Shown piece after piece: positions 1 through 13,435 of a DNA stretch of 64,000 nucleotides. Every line of letters begins with the position of its first letter. The stretch's first letter is position 1. The DNA is from Delphinapterus leucas (Eukaryota > Chordata > Mammalia > Artiodactyla > Monodontidae): positions 2,597,424 to 2,661,423 of the forward strand of contig NW_022098063.1 in NCBI RefSeq assembly GCF_002288925.2, in the 5' to 3' direction. The notes below the pieces were generated by a model, which was not told the origin of the DNA, did not search any database, and saw only the letters and a program-made list of their open reading frames with translations. A program made the position numbers and the translations under genes.

Positions 1-1652
1 CTTACCTAAGCCTACAGCCTTGAAATAATTTCAGAGGGAGGTGTAGAGAAAGGAAACCCAAGCAGTATGCAGACAACTCCCTGAGTTGAGAAGATGAAGA
101 TAAGAACTGAGGGAGCTCAAGGCAGCTGGAGTTCATAGACAGGCCACCAGAGATAAAACTGTACACAGAGAACCCTGGCAATCTGCAGATGGCCTCACAC
201 AGCTACTGAGTAAAGTACTGATCAGTGTATGCATGTGAGGAAAACTGTCCTAAGCCAGGAGAAAACCATCTGAAAGAATAAAAGACAACAAATAATTCAC
301 AGGGAATTGGGTAGAATAGTGAAACAAACTCTGACCCCATCATAGCGGACAGTTAGCCCTAGGCTGACCATTATTCTGGACCCACCTAACAAATCATAAA
401 ATCATGACTCAAAAGGATCAAATGTTTCCCAGAAAAAAAGTACAACAAAATTTATAAGAATATAAAAATATTCAGCATCTGAAAAATAAAATTAACAAGG
501 TTTGGCCTCTAATCCAAGATTACCAGTCATTGAAAGAGGAAGAAAAACACAACCTAAAATGAGAAGATTAATTATTCAGTCAAAATAGACCCAGTACTGA
601 CACATATGTTAAAATTCATTGGCAAGAGCTTTAGAATGGTTATAACTGTATTTACATATTGTTTTAAAGTTAAGTAGAGACACAGAAGATGTACAAAGCA
701 TTCAAATAAAACCACTAGAGACAAAAACTACAGTGTCTGAGAAGAAAAATACACTGGATGGGATTAATGGCAGATTAGCCATTACAGAATAGAAGATTGG
801 TGAACTGTAAAACACAGCAATAGAAATTATTCAAAACGCAGACAAAAAACTAATTTAAAAAGTGAAAAGAACATCAGTGAAAAATGGGGAAATTTTAAGT
901 AACTCAATATATATGTAACCGGAGTCCTTGAATGAGAGCAGAGAGGTGTTAGACAGAAAAAATATTTGAAAAAATAATGGCCTAATATTTCTAAATTTGG
1001 CAAAAACTATGAACCTACAGATGCAAGAACCTCAACTATCTCCAAACACATAAATCATGAAGAAAAAAAATACAGCAACAAAATCAAATGGCTCAAAACC
1101 AGTTTTAAAAAGATAATCTTAAAAGCAGCCAGGAAAAACAGATATGTTTACTATAGTAGAAAAAATTAGCATGATGTCAGGCATCTTGTCAGAAACAATC
1201 CAAGTGAAAACACAATGGAACAACATCCTTTAGTACTAAAAGAAAAAACAAGTTGTCAACATAGAGTCCAGGAACAATCTCGTTAAAAACGAAGACTAAT
1301 TAAAGACATTTTCAGACAGAAAGTAGAAAGAAATCATCACCCTCATCTCACTTAATATAAATGGAAATCCTTTAGGCAGAATGAAAATGATACCAACTGA
1401 ACTATGAATCTACACTAAGAATTGAAGAACACCAGAAATGGTAAATACATGGGTAAACATATAAAATTGTTTCCTCTCATTTTGATCTATCTGATAGCTG
1501 ACTGTTTAAATATAAAAACCACAATGGGAGATGGAATTATTCTATTACAAAGTTCTTATATATGAAGTAGTATAATATTGCTTAATAGTAAACTGAAATA
1601 AGATAAATATATATACTATAAACCCCAAAGGAATGATTAAAATGTCCAAACA

Positions 1653-1856
1653 GGGCTTCCCTGGTGGCACAGTGGTTGAGAGTCCACCTGCCAATGCGGG
1701 GGACGCGGGTTCGTGCCCCAGTCCGGGAGGATCCCACATGCCGCGGAGCAGCTGGGCCCGTGAGCCATGGCCGCTGGGCCTGCGCGTCCGGAGCCTCTGC
1801 TCCGCGGTGGGGGAGGCCACAGCAGTGAGAGGCCCACCTACTGCAAAAAAAAAAAA
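1653..1856 (+). mobile_element. CHR-type SINE, sense, with 9-bp target duplication
   Basis: Cetacean tRNA-derived SINE starting GGGCTTCCCTGGTGGCACAG and ending in an A12 tail. The internal promoter B-box region reads GGTTCGTGCCC. Perfect duplications GTCCAAACA at 1644-1652 and 1857-1865 mark a normal L1-driven insertion into the older L1. Open frames here, on both strands, reflect GC-rich SINE sequence, not proteins. Confidence 0.95.
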
Positions 1857-3008
1857 GTCCAAACAAATGCTTGTAACTAATAGCCCTCAAAAAGACACAA
1901 ATGGAATTTTAAAATATATTTGATTAATCACAAATAAGATAGAAAAGGAAAAAAGTGAAGGAAAAACAGGATGAATAAAAAGCCAATACCAAGATGATAC
2001 ACTTAAATCTTAGCATGTCAATAATCATATTAAAAGTAGATGATCTAAACACTCCAATTAGAGACTGTTAGATTGAATAAAAAAGTAAGACCACTATATT
2101 CTGCCTAAAATAAATGCACTTTAAATATAAAGACACAAATAGATTAAAAGTAAAAGGATGGAAATACATATATCACATTCATACTAATAAAAACAAATGT
2201 AAGGTAGATATACTAATAGACCATATTCTAGACCAAAAATCAATGTATGTAAAAGCCCTCAAGTCATGTGAAATATGTTCTCTAACCATAATGAAATTAT
2301 AACAGAAATTAATAGCAAAAAGATCTCTAGAAATCCCTAAATATTTGGAAACTAAATAACACTCCAAAAAAACAAAATCCAGGAGTCAAAGAACAGATTA
2401 AAAGGCAATACAGAAAATATTTTGAATGGAATAAAAGTGAAAGCAAAACACATATGAATTTGTGACATGAACCAAAATACTACTGGGGGGACATTATAGC
2501 ACTAGCCTACATTAGAAAAGAAGAAATCTCTCATAGTAATGACCTTAAGCAACTAGAAAAAGGAGAGCAAATTAAACCCGAAGTAAGCAGAATAATAAAA
2601 ATTACTGTGGAAAGCAATGGAATATAAAACAGAAAGCAACAGAAATAATCAATGCAACCAATTTTACTGAGAAGATCAGTAAAATAAACCTCTAACCAGA
2701 CTGACCAGGAAGAAAAGAAAGAGGACACAAATTACCAATATCAGAAATGAAAAAGATAATTTCATTACACATTATACAAATGATAAAAAGATGGTAAGTG
2801 AATGTTATCAACAACTTTATGCCAGTAAACTGAAAAACGTCAATGAAATGGACAAATTTCTGGAAATACACACACTATCAAATTTCATTCAAGAAGAAAT
2901 AACATAGATAGACCTGTATCTGATTAAGAATGTAGTAAAAACATTTCCACAAAGAGAAATCTAAGATGGCTTCACTGGCGATTCTACCATATATTTAAGA
3001 GAGAAATA

Positions 3009-3196
3009 CAGTTGACCCCAGAACAATGTGAGTTTAAACTCCAAGGAAGTGTCCACTTAAAACTGGATATTTTTCAATAGTAAATATTATAGTACTACAC
3101 AGTCTGTGGTTGGTTGAATCCACGGATGTGGAGAAACCAAAGACACAGAGGACTGACTATAAGTAATATGTGCTTGCTTTGTTCAAAGGTCAACTC
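3009..3196 (+). mobile_element. Tigger-like (Tc1/mariner) non-autonomous DNA transposon
   Basis: Short element with terminal inverted repeats (5' CAGTTGACCCC, 3' GGTCAACTC) and TA duplications at 3007-3008 and 3197-3198. Removing it restores the L1 ORF2 wording GAAATAATACCAATTTTACAC. The internal phrase GGTTGGTTGAATCCACGGATG matches the related copy at 24288. It has no coding capacity. The Tigger/MER44 family label is from memory. Confidence 0.8.
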
Positions 3197-3735
3197 TAAT
3201 ACCAATTTTACACATTCTTTCAGAAAATTTACAAGGTGAAAACATACCACAAGTCATTCTATGAGGACAGTATGAACCAGATACCAATATCAGACAAAGA
3301 TATTACAACAAAGGAAAACCACAGACCAATATACCCCATGAACACAGATGTAAACATTCTGAACAAAATTTCAGCAAATCAAATCCAACTCCATATAAAT
3401 AGTATAATACATCATGACAAAGTGAGATTTATCCTGAGAATGCAGAATTGCTTTAACATTAAGAAGTCAATCAATGTATTTCAACATAATAACAAACTAG
3501 AAAAAAAAACTATAAAATCATCAATATATACAGAAAAGTTATTTGACAAAATCCAGCATTCATTTCTGCTAAAAAAAAAAATTTAAAAAGAAATCTGATC
3601 CAACTATGAATAGAAGAAAATTTTCTCAACCTGTTAAAGGGCATCTACCAAAAAACAAAAACAAAATCTACAGCTAACATCATGCTTAATGATGAAAAGC
3701 CCAAAGATTCCCCCTTAAAATCAGGATAAAGGCAA

Positions 3736-3899
3736 ATGATACAAATGAACTTATTTACAAAACAGAAGCAGACTCACAGGCTTAGAGAACAAACTTATGG
3801 TTACCAGGGGTGGAAGGGGTGGGGGAAGGATAGAGAATTTGGAATTGACATGCACACACTGCTATATTTAAAATAAAATGGCTTTCCATTAAAAAAAAA
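3736..3899 (+). mobile_element. 5'-truncated L1 3' end nested in the older L1
   Basis: Contains the L1 3' UTR signature (ATGATACAAATGAACTTATT, G-rich purine tract at 3808-3830) and a poly-A tail. Duplications AAAGGCAA at 3728-3735 and 3900-3907 border it. The host L1 ORF2 resumes afterwards with GATGACTGCTCTTACAG. Confidence 0.85.
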
Positions 3900-4690
3900 A
3901 AAGGCAAGGATGACTGCTCTTACAGTGCTTTCTTCAACACTGTACTCCAAGTTCCGACCAGTGCGGTCAGGCAAGAGAAATAAATTTCAAACACCCAGAT
4001 TAGAGACATAGAAATAAAAGCTAGTTGGACATTGTCATCTACATGGAAAGTCAGCTGAAATCTATAAAAAGCTACCAGAACGAAAAAATGAACTTATCAA
4101 GATACAAGAGCAATCTATAAAAATCAACTGTATTTCTATATATTAGTAACAAACAGAACTTGAAATTATAAAATGAAGTATAGCATCAGAAAATATGAAA
4201 TACTTAGGAATAAATCTGACAAGAAGATGTGCAAGACCTGTATGTTGAAAACGACAAAACATTGCTGAGAAAAATTAAAGATGACCTAAATAAATGGAGT
4301 TATAGGTCAAAAGAATCAATATTGACAAGATGTCACTTCTCCACAAATTGATCTGTCGATTCAGTGAAATCCCAATCAAAATTCGGCAGGCATTTTTTTG
4401 AAAAAAATAAGTTAATTTAAAAACTCATATGGAAATACAAAGAACACAGGATACCAAAACAATTTTGAAAATTTTTGAAAAAGTGTAAAGATGGAACATT
4501 AGGGTTACCTGATTTTAATACTTATAAATCTAGAGTAATCAAAAGAGTGTGGTATCTGTGTAAATACAAATAGATAAGCAAAAAGAATAATGTCCAGAAA
4601 TAGTGTCATGAATATGCAGACAACTGATTTTTAACAAAGGTTGAAAAGTCATTTCAGTGGATAGTCTTTTCAACCAATGATATGGGAAAA

Positions 4691-5184
4691 AGCTTCACTG
4701 AGCCTCGTTACAGATCGACAATAGTGCGTTCTACACTGGATGCTAACGTAGATGGCAAGGTAGTAGCACTTCCTTGGACAGGCTCAGGGAGTTTCTGAAG
4801 AGCAATTACAGCAGATATTCTCAGTTTCTGCCATCTGTTTAGGTCACCATCTATGTACGTGAGCCCTGAAGCAAACAGCCTGGGGCTGTGCTTACCCCAG
4901 ACACACTAGGTATCCTGAGGACTTAGGTGTCAACCATTCACAGTGTAACCAAATGCCCAGCAAACTGAAACTCTGTTCTAAAGCATTGGCCCAAGAAGAG
5001 TTCAGCACAAAAAATACATTTTTGACACTTGCTACAATGGCAGCCATTAGGATTGCTTTTGCATAATTCTGCCTGACTTGATTTTATTGTACTCTATTGA
5101 GGGGACGTGTAAGAAGCAGAAAGCTCCCTTTTGAATGTATTCCAGCACTTACTATATGAAAGTTCTCAAGAATGTGTGCGATTT
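4691..5184. other. Unique sequence, no gene seen
   Basis: No repeat, exon or RNA gene recognised between the end of the L1 and the MIR. Confidence 0.5.
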
Positions 5185-5400
5185 GGTAGTCAAGAGGACT
5201 GGCTGGAGGCCCAGAATAGATCTGGGTTGAAATCCCAGTTCTGCTACTTACCAGCTATGTAACCTTAAACAATTCACTTTACTCTCTGTTCCTCAATTTT
5301 CCCATATTCAAACTTAGAATAATTCCCAATTGCCTCCAAAGATTAAACACGATAATAGAAGCAAAGTATTGAATTAAATGTTAGTGATTAATGCTAGTAT
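5185..5400 (+). mobile_element. MIR SINE
   Basis: Ancient tRNA-derived SINE. The core reads GGGTTGAAATCCCAGTTCTG, then CTACTTACCAGCTATGTAACC and CTCTGTTCCTCAATTTTCCC. No target duplication survives. Confidence 0.8.
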
Positions 5401-5769
5401 TATTTATGAGTTCCCCTTGGAAAAATTCACCTCTCATTATCAGTAGCACTTGAGCTTTTCCATAAGTTACTTTTTTTTTTTTACTTTATGGACTCTATGA
5501 AACTTATAATTTGCTTTATTTCCTCCTTCATATTGGTTGCTAATTTGGCCCATTTTTAACAAATGTGCCTGTTTGCTTTCGTTTTGTTCATTCTCCTTTC
5601 TCTGGCTTCTCCTATTTTCCTAATATATGCTCACTTTCCCTCATTTTTTTTCTTTTAAATGTTTTATTATGCTGTATTTTATCTATTTTTGCAAGCAATC
5701 TTCTATGTGTTTTGTTTTGTTGCTGCTGTTGTTATTTTTCTTTGGCATAGGCTGAGGTATATGTGAAGA

Positions 5770-5985
5770 AACTAAAATAGTGAAAGAGTGGTTTTTGGAA
5801 TCAAACGTAAGAGCAACAGTTTACCCTTTCTTTATCTTTAAAATGTTTTCTCATCTTTAAAACTGAAAGAATGACATTACCTACATCATACGACAACTAC
5901 AAGGATTAAATAACACACGTGGAGCACTATATGGCCTGGCACGTAACTAGTAGTCAATTAATGTCAGCTGTCATTATCCTGAAGT
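5770..5985 (+). mobile_element. MIR SINE, diverged 3' part
   Basis: The 3' half of MIR is recognisable by ACATTACCTACATCATACG, GGATTAAATAACACACGTGG and GGCCTGGCACGTAACTAGTAG. The 5' half is poorly preserved. A T-rich stretch with no recognisable feature (5400-5770) precedes it. Confidence 0.6.
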
Positions 5986-6161
5986 ACATCCTATATTTTT
6001 CTAACTCTATTGTTTATTTTTCCCATTGAGTTGTCTAAGCCACACACCTCCAAATAGTCTACGATCCTCACTACAGTGTCCAATATCTTAATCTGTGATA
6101 CCCTTCTTCTTTTCACTCTTGTTCCTGTATAAGTTATATATTTCATTTAAAGCAAATGAAG

Positions 6162-6380
6162 GGGCTTCCCTGGTGGCGCAGTGGTTGAGAGTCCACCTGC
6201 CGATGCGGGGGACGCCGGTTTGTGCCCCGGTCCGGGAGGATCCCACGTGCCGTGGAGCGGCTGGGCCCGTGAGCCATGGCTGCTGAGCCTGCACATCCGG
6301 AGCCTGTGCTCCGCAACGGGAGAGGCCACAACGGTGAGAGGCCCGCGTACCGCAAAACAAACAAACAAACAAAAAAACTC
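6162..6380 (+). mobile_element. CHR-type SINE, sense, with 14-bp target duplication
   Basis: Full-length copy from GGGCTTCCCTGGTGGCGCAG to a (CAAA)n-type tail. Perfect 14-bp duplications TAAAGCAAATGAAG at 6148-6161 and 6381-6394 fix both ends. CpG sites are partly retained, suggesting a moderately young copy. Confidence 0.95.
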
Positions 6381-6804
6381 TAAAGCAAATGAAGATCAGA
6401 CTGATTACATGCATAAATTCATCAGAATCAAAAAAATTTACTTCATGGTGAAAACCACCAACCTCTCACACATCCCACACATACCTTTGCATTCAGGGAG
6501 TAGAACACAATACTCAGTAGTATACATTTGTCCCTGGTCAACAGGGACAGATTGTGTTCAAAAGTCTAACCATATAAGGGGTATCTGGGCATAAGGAGAT
6601 GGGCAATGTATCACTATAATGAACTGGAAAGAAATAAACAATGGAAAAACTCAGATCGTACCTCTCATTTCCCTTCCTTTAACTTTGTGCATTTAATTAA
6701 CGTATCTAACCTCTCTCAAGACTTGGTTTCTTTGTATGTAAAATGCAAGTTGGCCTACATCTAAGGTTGCTTTCACAACTTGAAAAATCTCTGGCTCTCC
6801 TAGA

Positions 6805-6970
6805 GCAGTGCTTCTAAACCTTTAGTATGTAGAGGAATACACGAAGAGCTTGTTAAAACGGATTCCTGGGCACCAGACCATATATTCCCATTTAGTAGGT
6901 GTGAAAAACGTGCCTGAAAGTTTGTCTTTATAACAAGTTCTCCAGTGATGCCAACGCTGCCTCTCCAAGA
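6805..6970 (+). mobile_element. MER5A-like hAT-Charlie element
   Basis: Non-autonomous DNA transposon. Begins GCAGTGCTTCTAAACC, continues through GAGCTTGTTAAAACGGATTC and CTGGGCACCAGACC, and has the 3' motif ACAAGTTCTCCAGTGATGCC. The far 3' inverted repeat is not clear. The 6395-6804 interval before it holds nothing recognised. Confidence 0.65.
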
Positions 6971-9900
6971 ACTGCACTTTGAGCAGCTCCGTCCTACAGT
7001 AGACCTCTTCTACTGCTCAGTCTTTCCTTGCTGGACTTTCTCTTCTCTCCACATTGGCTTTCAGAGGGTTATCACCAACACAATTCTCCCTTCTTAATTA
7101 TCATCTTCTTTTCAATTTTTTTTTAAATTATCATCTTCTTATCCAGGCAATAACACAAGTAATCTATGCAATGGATTAAAAAAAAAAACCTCTCCTAATG
7201 CCATTTTTATCACATTTAAAATAAAGGTTTATATGTCTTCTTTCTCAATGTCTAGCAAGCATATTTTACTTTAGGATGGATGTGTCAGGAATAGTTCTCA
7301 GATTACGCACGGTCCTGGTTTATGCCTGGTATTGCAGTGCAATTATGAATACTTTCTGCTTTCATTCTCAAACGTTCCCTGGCTTGGATGATAAATTACT
7401 TGGTCACCCTAAGCAGAAAGGACCACAGAAAGTTGTTTTCATAATAGCTCACCATTTCTTATGCATTTAGAAACTGGATTGAAACACTTTTCACAAATCA
7501 TATGTCTTAATACTTCCCAATGAAACCCTAAAAGCTAGGTATAATTATGACCATTTTTACACTAGGAAACATTTTGAGAGTTGACGGTAATTGCAACGCT
7601 AGGTGTCTCTGACACCAAAGACCATCATGTATCTCATTGATTAGAGTCAAAATGTGATAAATGAATATTTCCAACTATTAACTGACTTGACTTTAGGACA
7701 ATATCGTGGTTCACGACGGGCAATGAGAAGAGCTCTCTGATTTAGCTGAATGTGGAAACGGAAAATGAAATTCCTTATGACATTTTTAAAGTTTATTACA
7801 GACATTGAACTTTAGATGCCATCAATTTCAGGATTCTTCTGTTTATTTTTCAATTCTAAACACTGGAGCAGATCCTGAAGAATGGTTCCTAAGCTTCTGA
7901 TTTCCTTGAGCTTATCATATTGGCTGAACAATAATTTTCCCAATACATTTCATTTGTTACGACGAAACAAAAGATTAAATAATGTAACCATCAGGAGATG
8001 AAAATACAATGCCATTGGGCAAAAAGCCTCCCTATTCATTACCAGGATCTAGTCTGGTTTTCCATTGCTATTATTGTGCATTTTTCCTTCTGTGCCTTCA
8101 CTCATTCCAAAACCATTGAGTGTCTACTACATGCCAGGTAAAGCACTTTGTAAAGTACTTAACAGGGTATAAAGCCTTTTCATTAAAATTGTTGCTACTA
8201 TTAAAATCTATCCAGTTCTAGGTCAGAGAAACCTCTCCTTCACAATGGAGAAATCTCAAGTAATTTTGAATGTAAAAAAGCCTGTTTCCAAATTTCTTCA
8301 GAAACATTGGTATCATCTTTAATAAAATGTCAGCTAAGACAACAGATGGCCCAATATTCTCAAATTTTAAGTGTTTCCTATCTAATCAGAAGTATTTTGG
8401 AGAAGGACCATGTTTCTTACTTTGTAACAAGGACACAAAATGTCACCAAAAGAGAAAATGGCATTGCCTAGTGTGCATTTAGGGTCTAGGTAAAAAGGTA
8501 TTTATGTGAGCATCCTTCTGCTAACATTGATTCTCTTAAAACATCTAGCTATTTCTTTTTAATTGAAAGTTGTAGCAGAAAATTATATCTGATTTACATT
8601 TCAAATTTCTACGTATCTATAAGCTTTTATAGTGGTGAACAGATGTTGATGTGAATTTCACAAAGCTGAGAAATACTTCTCAAATTCATGTCAGAACAAT
8701 GTCAAAATGAAACAAGGAAAAGAAATACTAAAAGATGAGCAAAATTGCAATGTTTACTAGGATTTGCTTACTGTGACATGTCTTTTTTCAACTAAAATCC
8801 TAAGTGACTAATAATTCAAAGAAGTCTTCATGAATGTAATCCAACTTTACACATCCAAGCTTGAAACCAAGCTTAGCGCTATACAACTGGCAAACACATA
8901 AACCTATACATACATACATCAAGATTACAGGTACTTGTGCACACGTTTTTGGATTTCAAAAAAAATTTTAATGTTAATCAAAAAGTTGTCAAGGATTAAG
9001 CTTTAATAAATCTTGACATCCATGACAGCAATCTTTTCAAAAAGAAACTAGCAGCAACTGGCCAGTCTCAGAAGAAACACTGCCCGATCTTGCCTCTGAT
9101 ATGTCTGATCAAGTTTAAAAAAATGTGGACATGATAGAGCTGGTATGAGCTCAGAACTGACCCCTTAGACTCTTCCCTCCCCCAGTCTGCATTCATTTGA
9201 ATTAGTTCTAAATTCATAAGGAACAACTCTTAACAAGATAGGAGATAGGCAAAGAGATAAACAAAGGAGTTTATCTGCAGAACATTCTATTAATAGAAAA
9301 AGTCAGTGGTAAAAATTCAAAATATTTAAAGTCATTTTATAGGCCACGTGGAAAACACCAAAAGGAAATTTAGGACAAAAGCAGCATCCAGTTTCCTGAA
9401 CTTCCTTTAAGATGATGAATATATTAGCCCTTGGCCTCTTAAGTCTGAGAACTGTTGCTTGGATAACAGACCAAATTCAGGATTTTCTTACTTCACTCTG
9501 CTTCTTCCAAAGCTCAGATTTATTCTGAGGTATTATTAAAGAGTATGCTGCTGATATTTAAAGAAATAGATAAGGGTACCGGATACTGCCTGCAGAGTAC
9601 CATCTGCTAATTCATAGATCAGTAAGATCCAGTAACAGGCTAGACTCTTAATTATGTGCGTCACAGTCTGGTAAGACCTGTTTCGCACCAAACAATTTTC
9701 TATAGCCGAGCAAAAACATTCACAGGGGTCCTTGTTGAGGGTTTGATCGTCCACCTAAGATCCCCACATAAAATTCCTAATAACCGAGGTCATTAAGTCA
9801 GTTGTGAACCTACTTCACACTTTAATGCCATTTCATTGAGTCTTCTATTTTACTTCCACTCATAGTTTAATCATTTCCTGTTTTCTCCACTCCCATCCAA

Positions 9901-10841
9901 GGAAGCATCTCACGGTATTTACCAGGCATTCACTGGTCCTGAAGGGTTGCCATAGTCCTGACACCCAAGTCATAAAGCATCTATGTGGAAGCAAATGGTA
10001 CTCCAACCGCTGCTATTTTACATACAGCAAGAATCACCCAAGGGGCTTAGAACAAACACAGCATTGTGCAACACAGGGCAGCTGGGTGGCTAAATGTGGC
10101 CCCCAGCTGTCAGTGAGACAACTGATGATAATTAATTACTAGAGATTCAGAAAGATGCTGCCTGTGTTTAAGTCCCTGGTCATATGACAGGCTCTCTAGG
10201 AAGGTCTGTTTTCATTTTTTTCAGACCAGTAGGGGAAGTGTGGGGCGTGAAGGCAGAACAGCAGATGCATCAGCAATTCAGATTTATCTCAAATCTGCTG
10301 GTACAAATAAATCTGTACAATGTGAATTATAGATTTCTTTACAGGTAAGAGGAGCTTTTAAAATGGCAACCCAATTGAACGCATTTGTTGAAGGTGATGT
10401 CTAACTATGTTCATTTTCCATGCATATACTTACTTTTTTTTTTTTTTTTATAGAAGTTTCTTAGTACATGAAGGTACCCATGGAATGTGGGGAAAATTTT
10501 GATTCATTTCTAAAGCAGTTGTGTAATAATGAAAAATTACTGGAAAGAAATTTAGAAAGTTTCCAATGGTAGGTAAAAATTTACACCGCTCTCAGCAGAA
10601 ACCTATAATAGTGTGTCTCAGAAGAACGACTCATTCTTCCTGAGAGAGAGCTCTGCCCTGTGTTCTTTGAGACTCTCCATGCACTTTGCAATCCTGTAGC
10701 CAATGTTGTTGAGCTCTTGTGACCTGTCCAGAAATCTATGACACCTCTGGGCATTTTTAGACTGGGCTGCATGACCACTGAGATTGTCACTGGGATTTTA
10801 GGTCATCATTTGTAAATGCTTGCAGCAAGAAAGTATTTTTC
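6971..10841. other. Long unique stretch, AT-rich
   Basis: No convincing gene. A diverged 30-bp tandem duplication lies at 7081-7140. A short L2/MIR-like phrase (CTACTACATGCCAGG) lies near 8125-8170. A 72-residue minus-strand frame at 9536-9754 has no recognised homology and a weak acceptor context. A run of T lies around 10435-10450. Confidence 0.4.
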
Positions 10842-11035
10842 AGGGGCTTCCCTGGTGGCGCAGTGGTTGAGAGTCCGCCTGCCGATGTAGGGGACATGGG
10901 TTCGTGCCCCGGTCCGGGAAGATCCCACATGCCACAGAGCGGCTGGGCCCGTGAGCCATAGCCACTGAGCCTGCGCTCCGCGACGGGAGAGGCCACAACA
11001 GTGAGAGGCCCGTGTACCGCAAAAAAAAAAAAAAA
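10842..11035 (+). mobile_element. CHR-type SINE, sense
   Basis: Complete head and body, A15 tail. The imperfect target duplication AAGAAAGTATT.TTTC begins near 10827 and again near 11034. Slightly shorter than its siblings because the segment before CTGCGCTCCG lacks about 9 bases. Confidence 0.93.
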
Positions 11036-11068
11036 GAAAGTATTCTTTCGGTGATCTCTTTATGTGAT

Positions 11069-11101
11069 ACATGTGTGTGTGTGTGTGACTGTGTGTGTGT
11101 T
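11069..11101 (+). repeat. Interrupted (TG)n microsatellite
   Basis: TG units broken by one GACTG, just downstream of the SINE. Confidence 0.9.
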
Positions 11102-13435
11102 CTGGGCACCTTTCATATGTGAATTACTCCTGATCTCAGCACAGATAATGCACGACCACTTTTCAGTTTATAGGAAATATGCTTGCTCCTATTGTTTTGA
11201 CATATGATTATGTATCATCTTGTAGGCCACATTACATTGTATCTGTATCACCAGTCTCAACTATAAGAAAGAAGATCTTTGCAAGTAAATGAGTCTTAAT
11301 TAGAATAGAACAATATTAAGAGAAAAAAACTTTTAAAATACTCAATTTTTTCAACCAAGTAACAGAAATGGAATAGAGTTTTCTTCTATTTTGCTTTGCT
11401 TTTTATCTTAGGTAGCTCGGATTTTGTCAAGGCAGAGCAGAAAAAATCATAAAGAAAAAGTCTTTATAGCTCCCACACAATGGTAAACTTTGTTTAGCAC
11501 ATGTTCTGTCTCCCATTCTCATCTTTCTCATTATGCCCTGCATAGACATGGCACTCAGTGATATTAGGTATGAAATATCACAGACTAAGTACAGGAAAAT
11601 CTCTTTATGAAGCATTCTATAATGTCAGGAAAGGCTAAATATCCGGTCTACAAAATGAATGCTCTCAATTCACCACCAAAAGCATTACCATGGGTACTGC
11701 CACACCATCACAGCAGTGTTATTTAGTTCAGTTCCTACTTCCCTTCCTTATTGTAGAAAGAATAGGAAAAAACATTTCTATTTGCATTTTGTTCTCAACC
11801 TTGCCTTGCCATATAATATATTCATTTTGTTCATTTTTCTTTTAACATAGATTTGTCTTTATCATACTTTGCAGAGAGACGCATTAAAACATGGAACCAT
11901 TTAGGAATAAAAAGCCAAATGGGTTTTGTTGGCAACTAAGGTACTACTTACAGATAAAATAGCTTTCTCATTTCTCTTTATTAAATAAATAAATAGGCCC
12001 AGTGCTAATCAAAGAAGAGTGTTAGGACATAGACTTTACCAGATTAACAAACATTCACATGAGGTAGAGAAAAACCTAAGCCATTCAATTTTATTTAGGT
12101 TTGCTGTAACACCAGCAATTTTAATTTTTCAGGCCAATTTTATTGGTACTAACAAATAAAGAAGTCATACTCATTATGACTTCCAACAAATTACATTAAA
12201 ATCCATGACATATTGGAATTATTTGAGGGAAATTTTTTCTGGAGTGAAGATTTCATAAGGAAGTTTTTTTTTAACAATATTTTAAAAATTACCCCTGGAA
12301 ATGTCCTGTTGGAAGCATTTTTTTTCATATTTACTCTGAGATAGAGAACCATCAAGTAGGTGCTCTTGAGAATTTCTACACTAATTCACTTGTTTTCTTT
12401 GGATTCTCTTTCTAGAAAGAGCCTTAGCAATACTTATTTTCTACTTACTCTCAGTGATCACAATATATCCTGGACAAAGAAAGAACGTAGGGATTCTAAT
12501 AATTTTCATTCCGATCTGTGGTTAGGGACTGGTTAAAACCTGTGTAGTCCAATAGGATTCAATTATAATACTATTTGGCTCAAGAAATGGAGAAGGAATG
12601 CTACAAAGGGAGAAGAGTGATGAGTTAAGAACAAAAAGAAAGAGACAAGAAATAAATAAAAGAAGAATGATAATTCATGGGAGAAAAGTAGAGGAGGAAA
12701 GAGGAGAGACAAGTCAGGAGAAGTTGGAGTCAAGCTCAAAACATGTGGAATTGTACTTCATCAATTAGGGAGACGAAACATCCCAAGGAGTGGTCCAAAG
12801 TATCTTTAGCAAAACATAGCATAAACACAGGCATATACACACATACATACATAAAGACCTTAATGGAATCAGGGTGAAAACATGGCAGTAGGGGTATGCT
12901 GTACTCACCTTCCCACACGGAACCAGTATTCATGTCTTCCTACTGGGTTTGAAATATTTTCTTTCAATGTAACCACAAAGAATTTTACTAAGGGACTTCC
13001 CTAAATTCAGCCTTTCACTTTCATTGGATGGCCTGGTGGAAGGATAATCGTTTTCCAGTTAAATTTTAACCCATTTTGTTCATAGATTCCTATCCCCATT
13101 CCTGGGCTCTGAATTGTTACATAAATGAAGATACACTCTCCACAAGGATATATGGCAAAAATTATATATATTAAAAAAACTAAGATTTACCAACATATAC
13201 TTCAGGGAAATGAGCAGATCTCTCAATGCTTCCAGAATGCAGGGAGCACTCCTGAGAGAAAGTCTTTGAAAGGATAGAAGGATTGGTGGGATGGAATAGC
13301 AAGGGCAAAGGAAACAGCAGGTAGGCAAGTGCAAACGAGAAAATCATCTCATAATCATGTCTGCATTACTGACTAGAGCAGAAGGCCCAAGCAGGATAAT
13401 GATGTGAAAATGACAGTGGACATCTGTTGTTTGTG
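11102..13435. other. Unique stretch with purine-rich tract
   Basis: No gene recognised. 12585-12730 is strongly purine-rich on this strand (GAGGAGGAAAGAGGAGAGAC). Three AAAT units occur at about 11985. A possible decayed repeat lies around 12960-13030. Confidence 0.4.

Larger units (their letters stand above)
1..4690 (+). mobile_element. Old L1 (L1M-type), ORF1 and ORF2 remnants, interrupted three times
   Basis: Decayed LINE-1 lying in sense orientation. ORF1-like sequence lies around 720-1300 and the spacer to early ORF2 around 1300-2300. ORF2 polymerase-region wording follows to about 4690, where similarity stops before the ORF2 C-terminus and 3' UTR. All frames are broken by stops and indels, so no protein can be made. 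The host L1 is split by a SINE (1653-1856), a Tigger-like element (3009-3196) and a younger L1 3' end (3736-3899). The L1 text resumes correctly after each. The first 400 bases read like an L1 5' region but are less certain. Confidence 0.8.

Noticed and set aside
9536..9754. 72-codon minus-strand frame with several cysteines
   Set aside because: Poor acceptor context, no family recognised, and length expected by chance in this much sequence. Kept only as a note.
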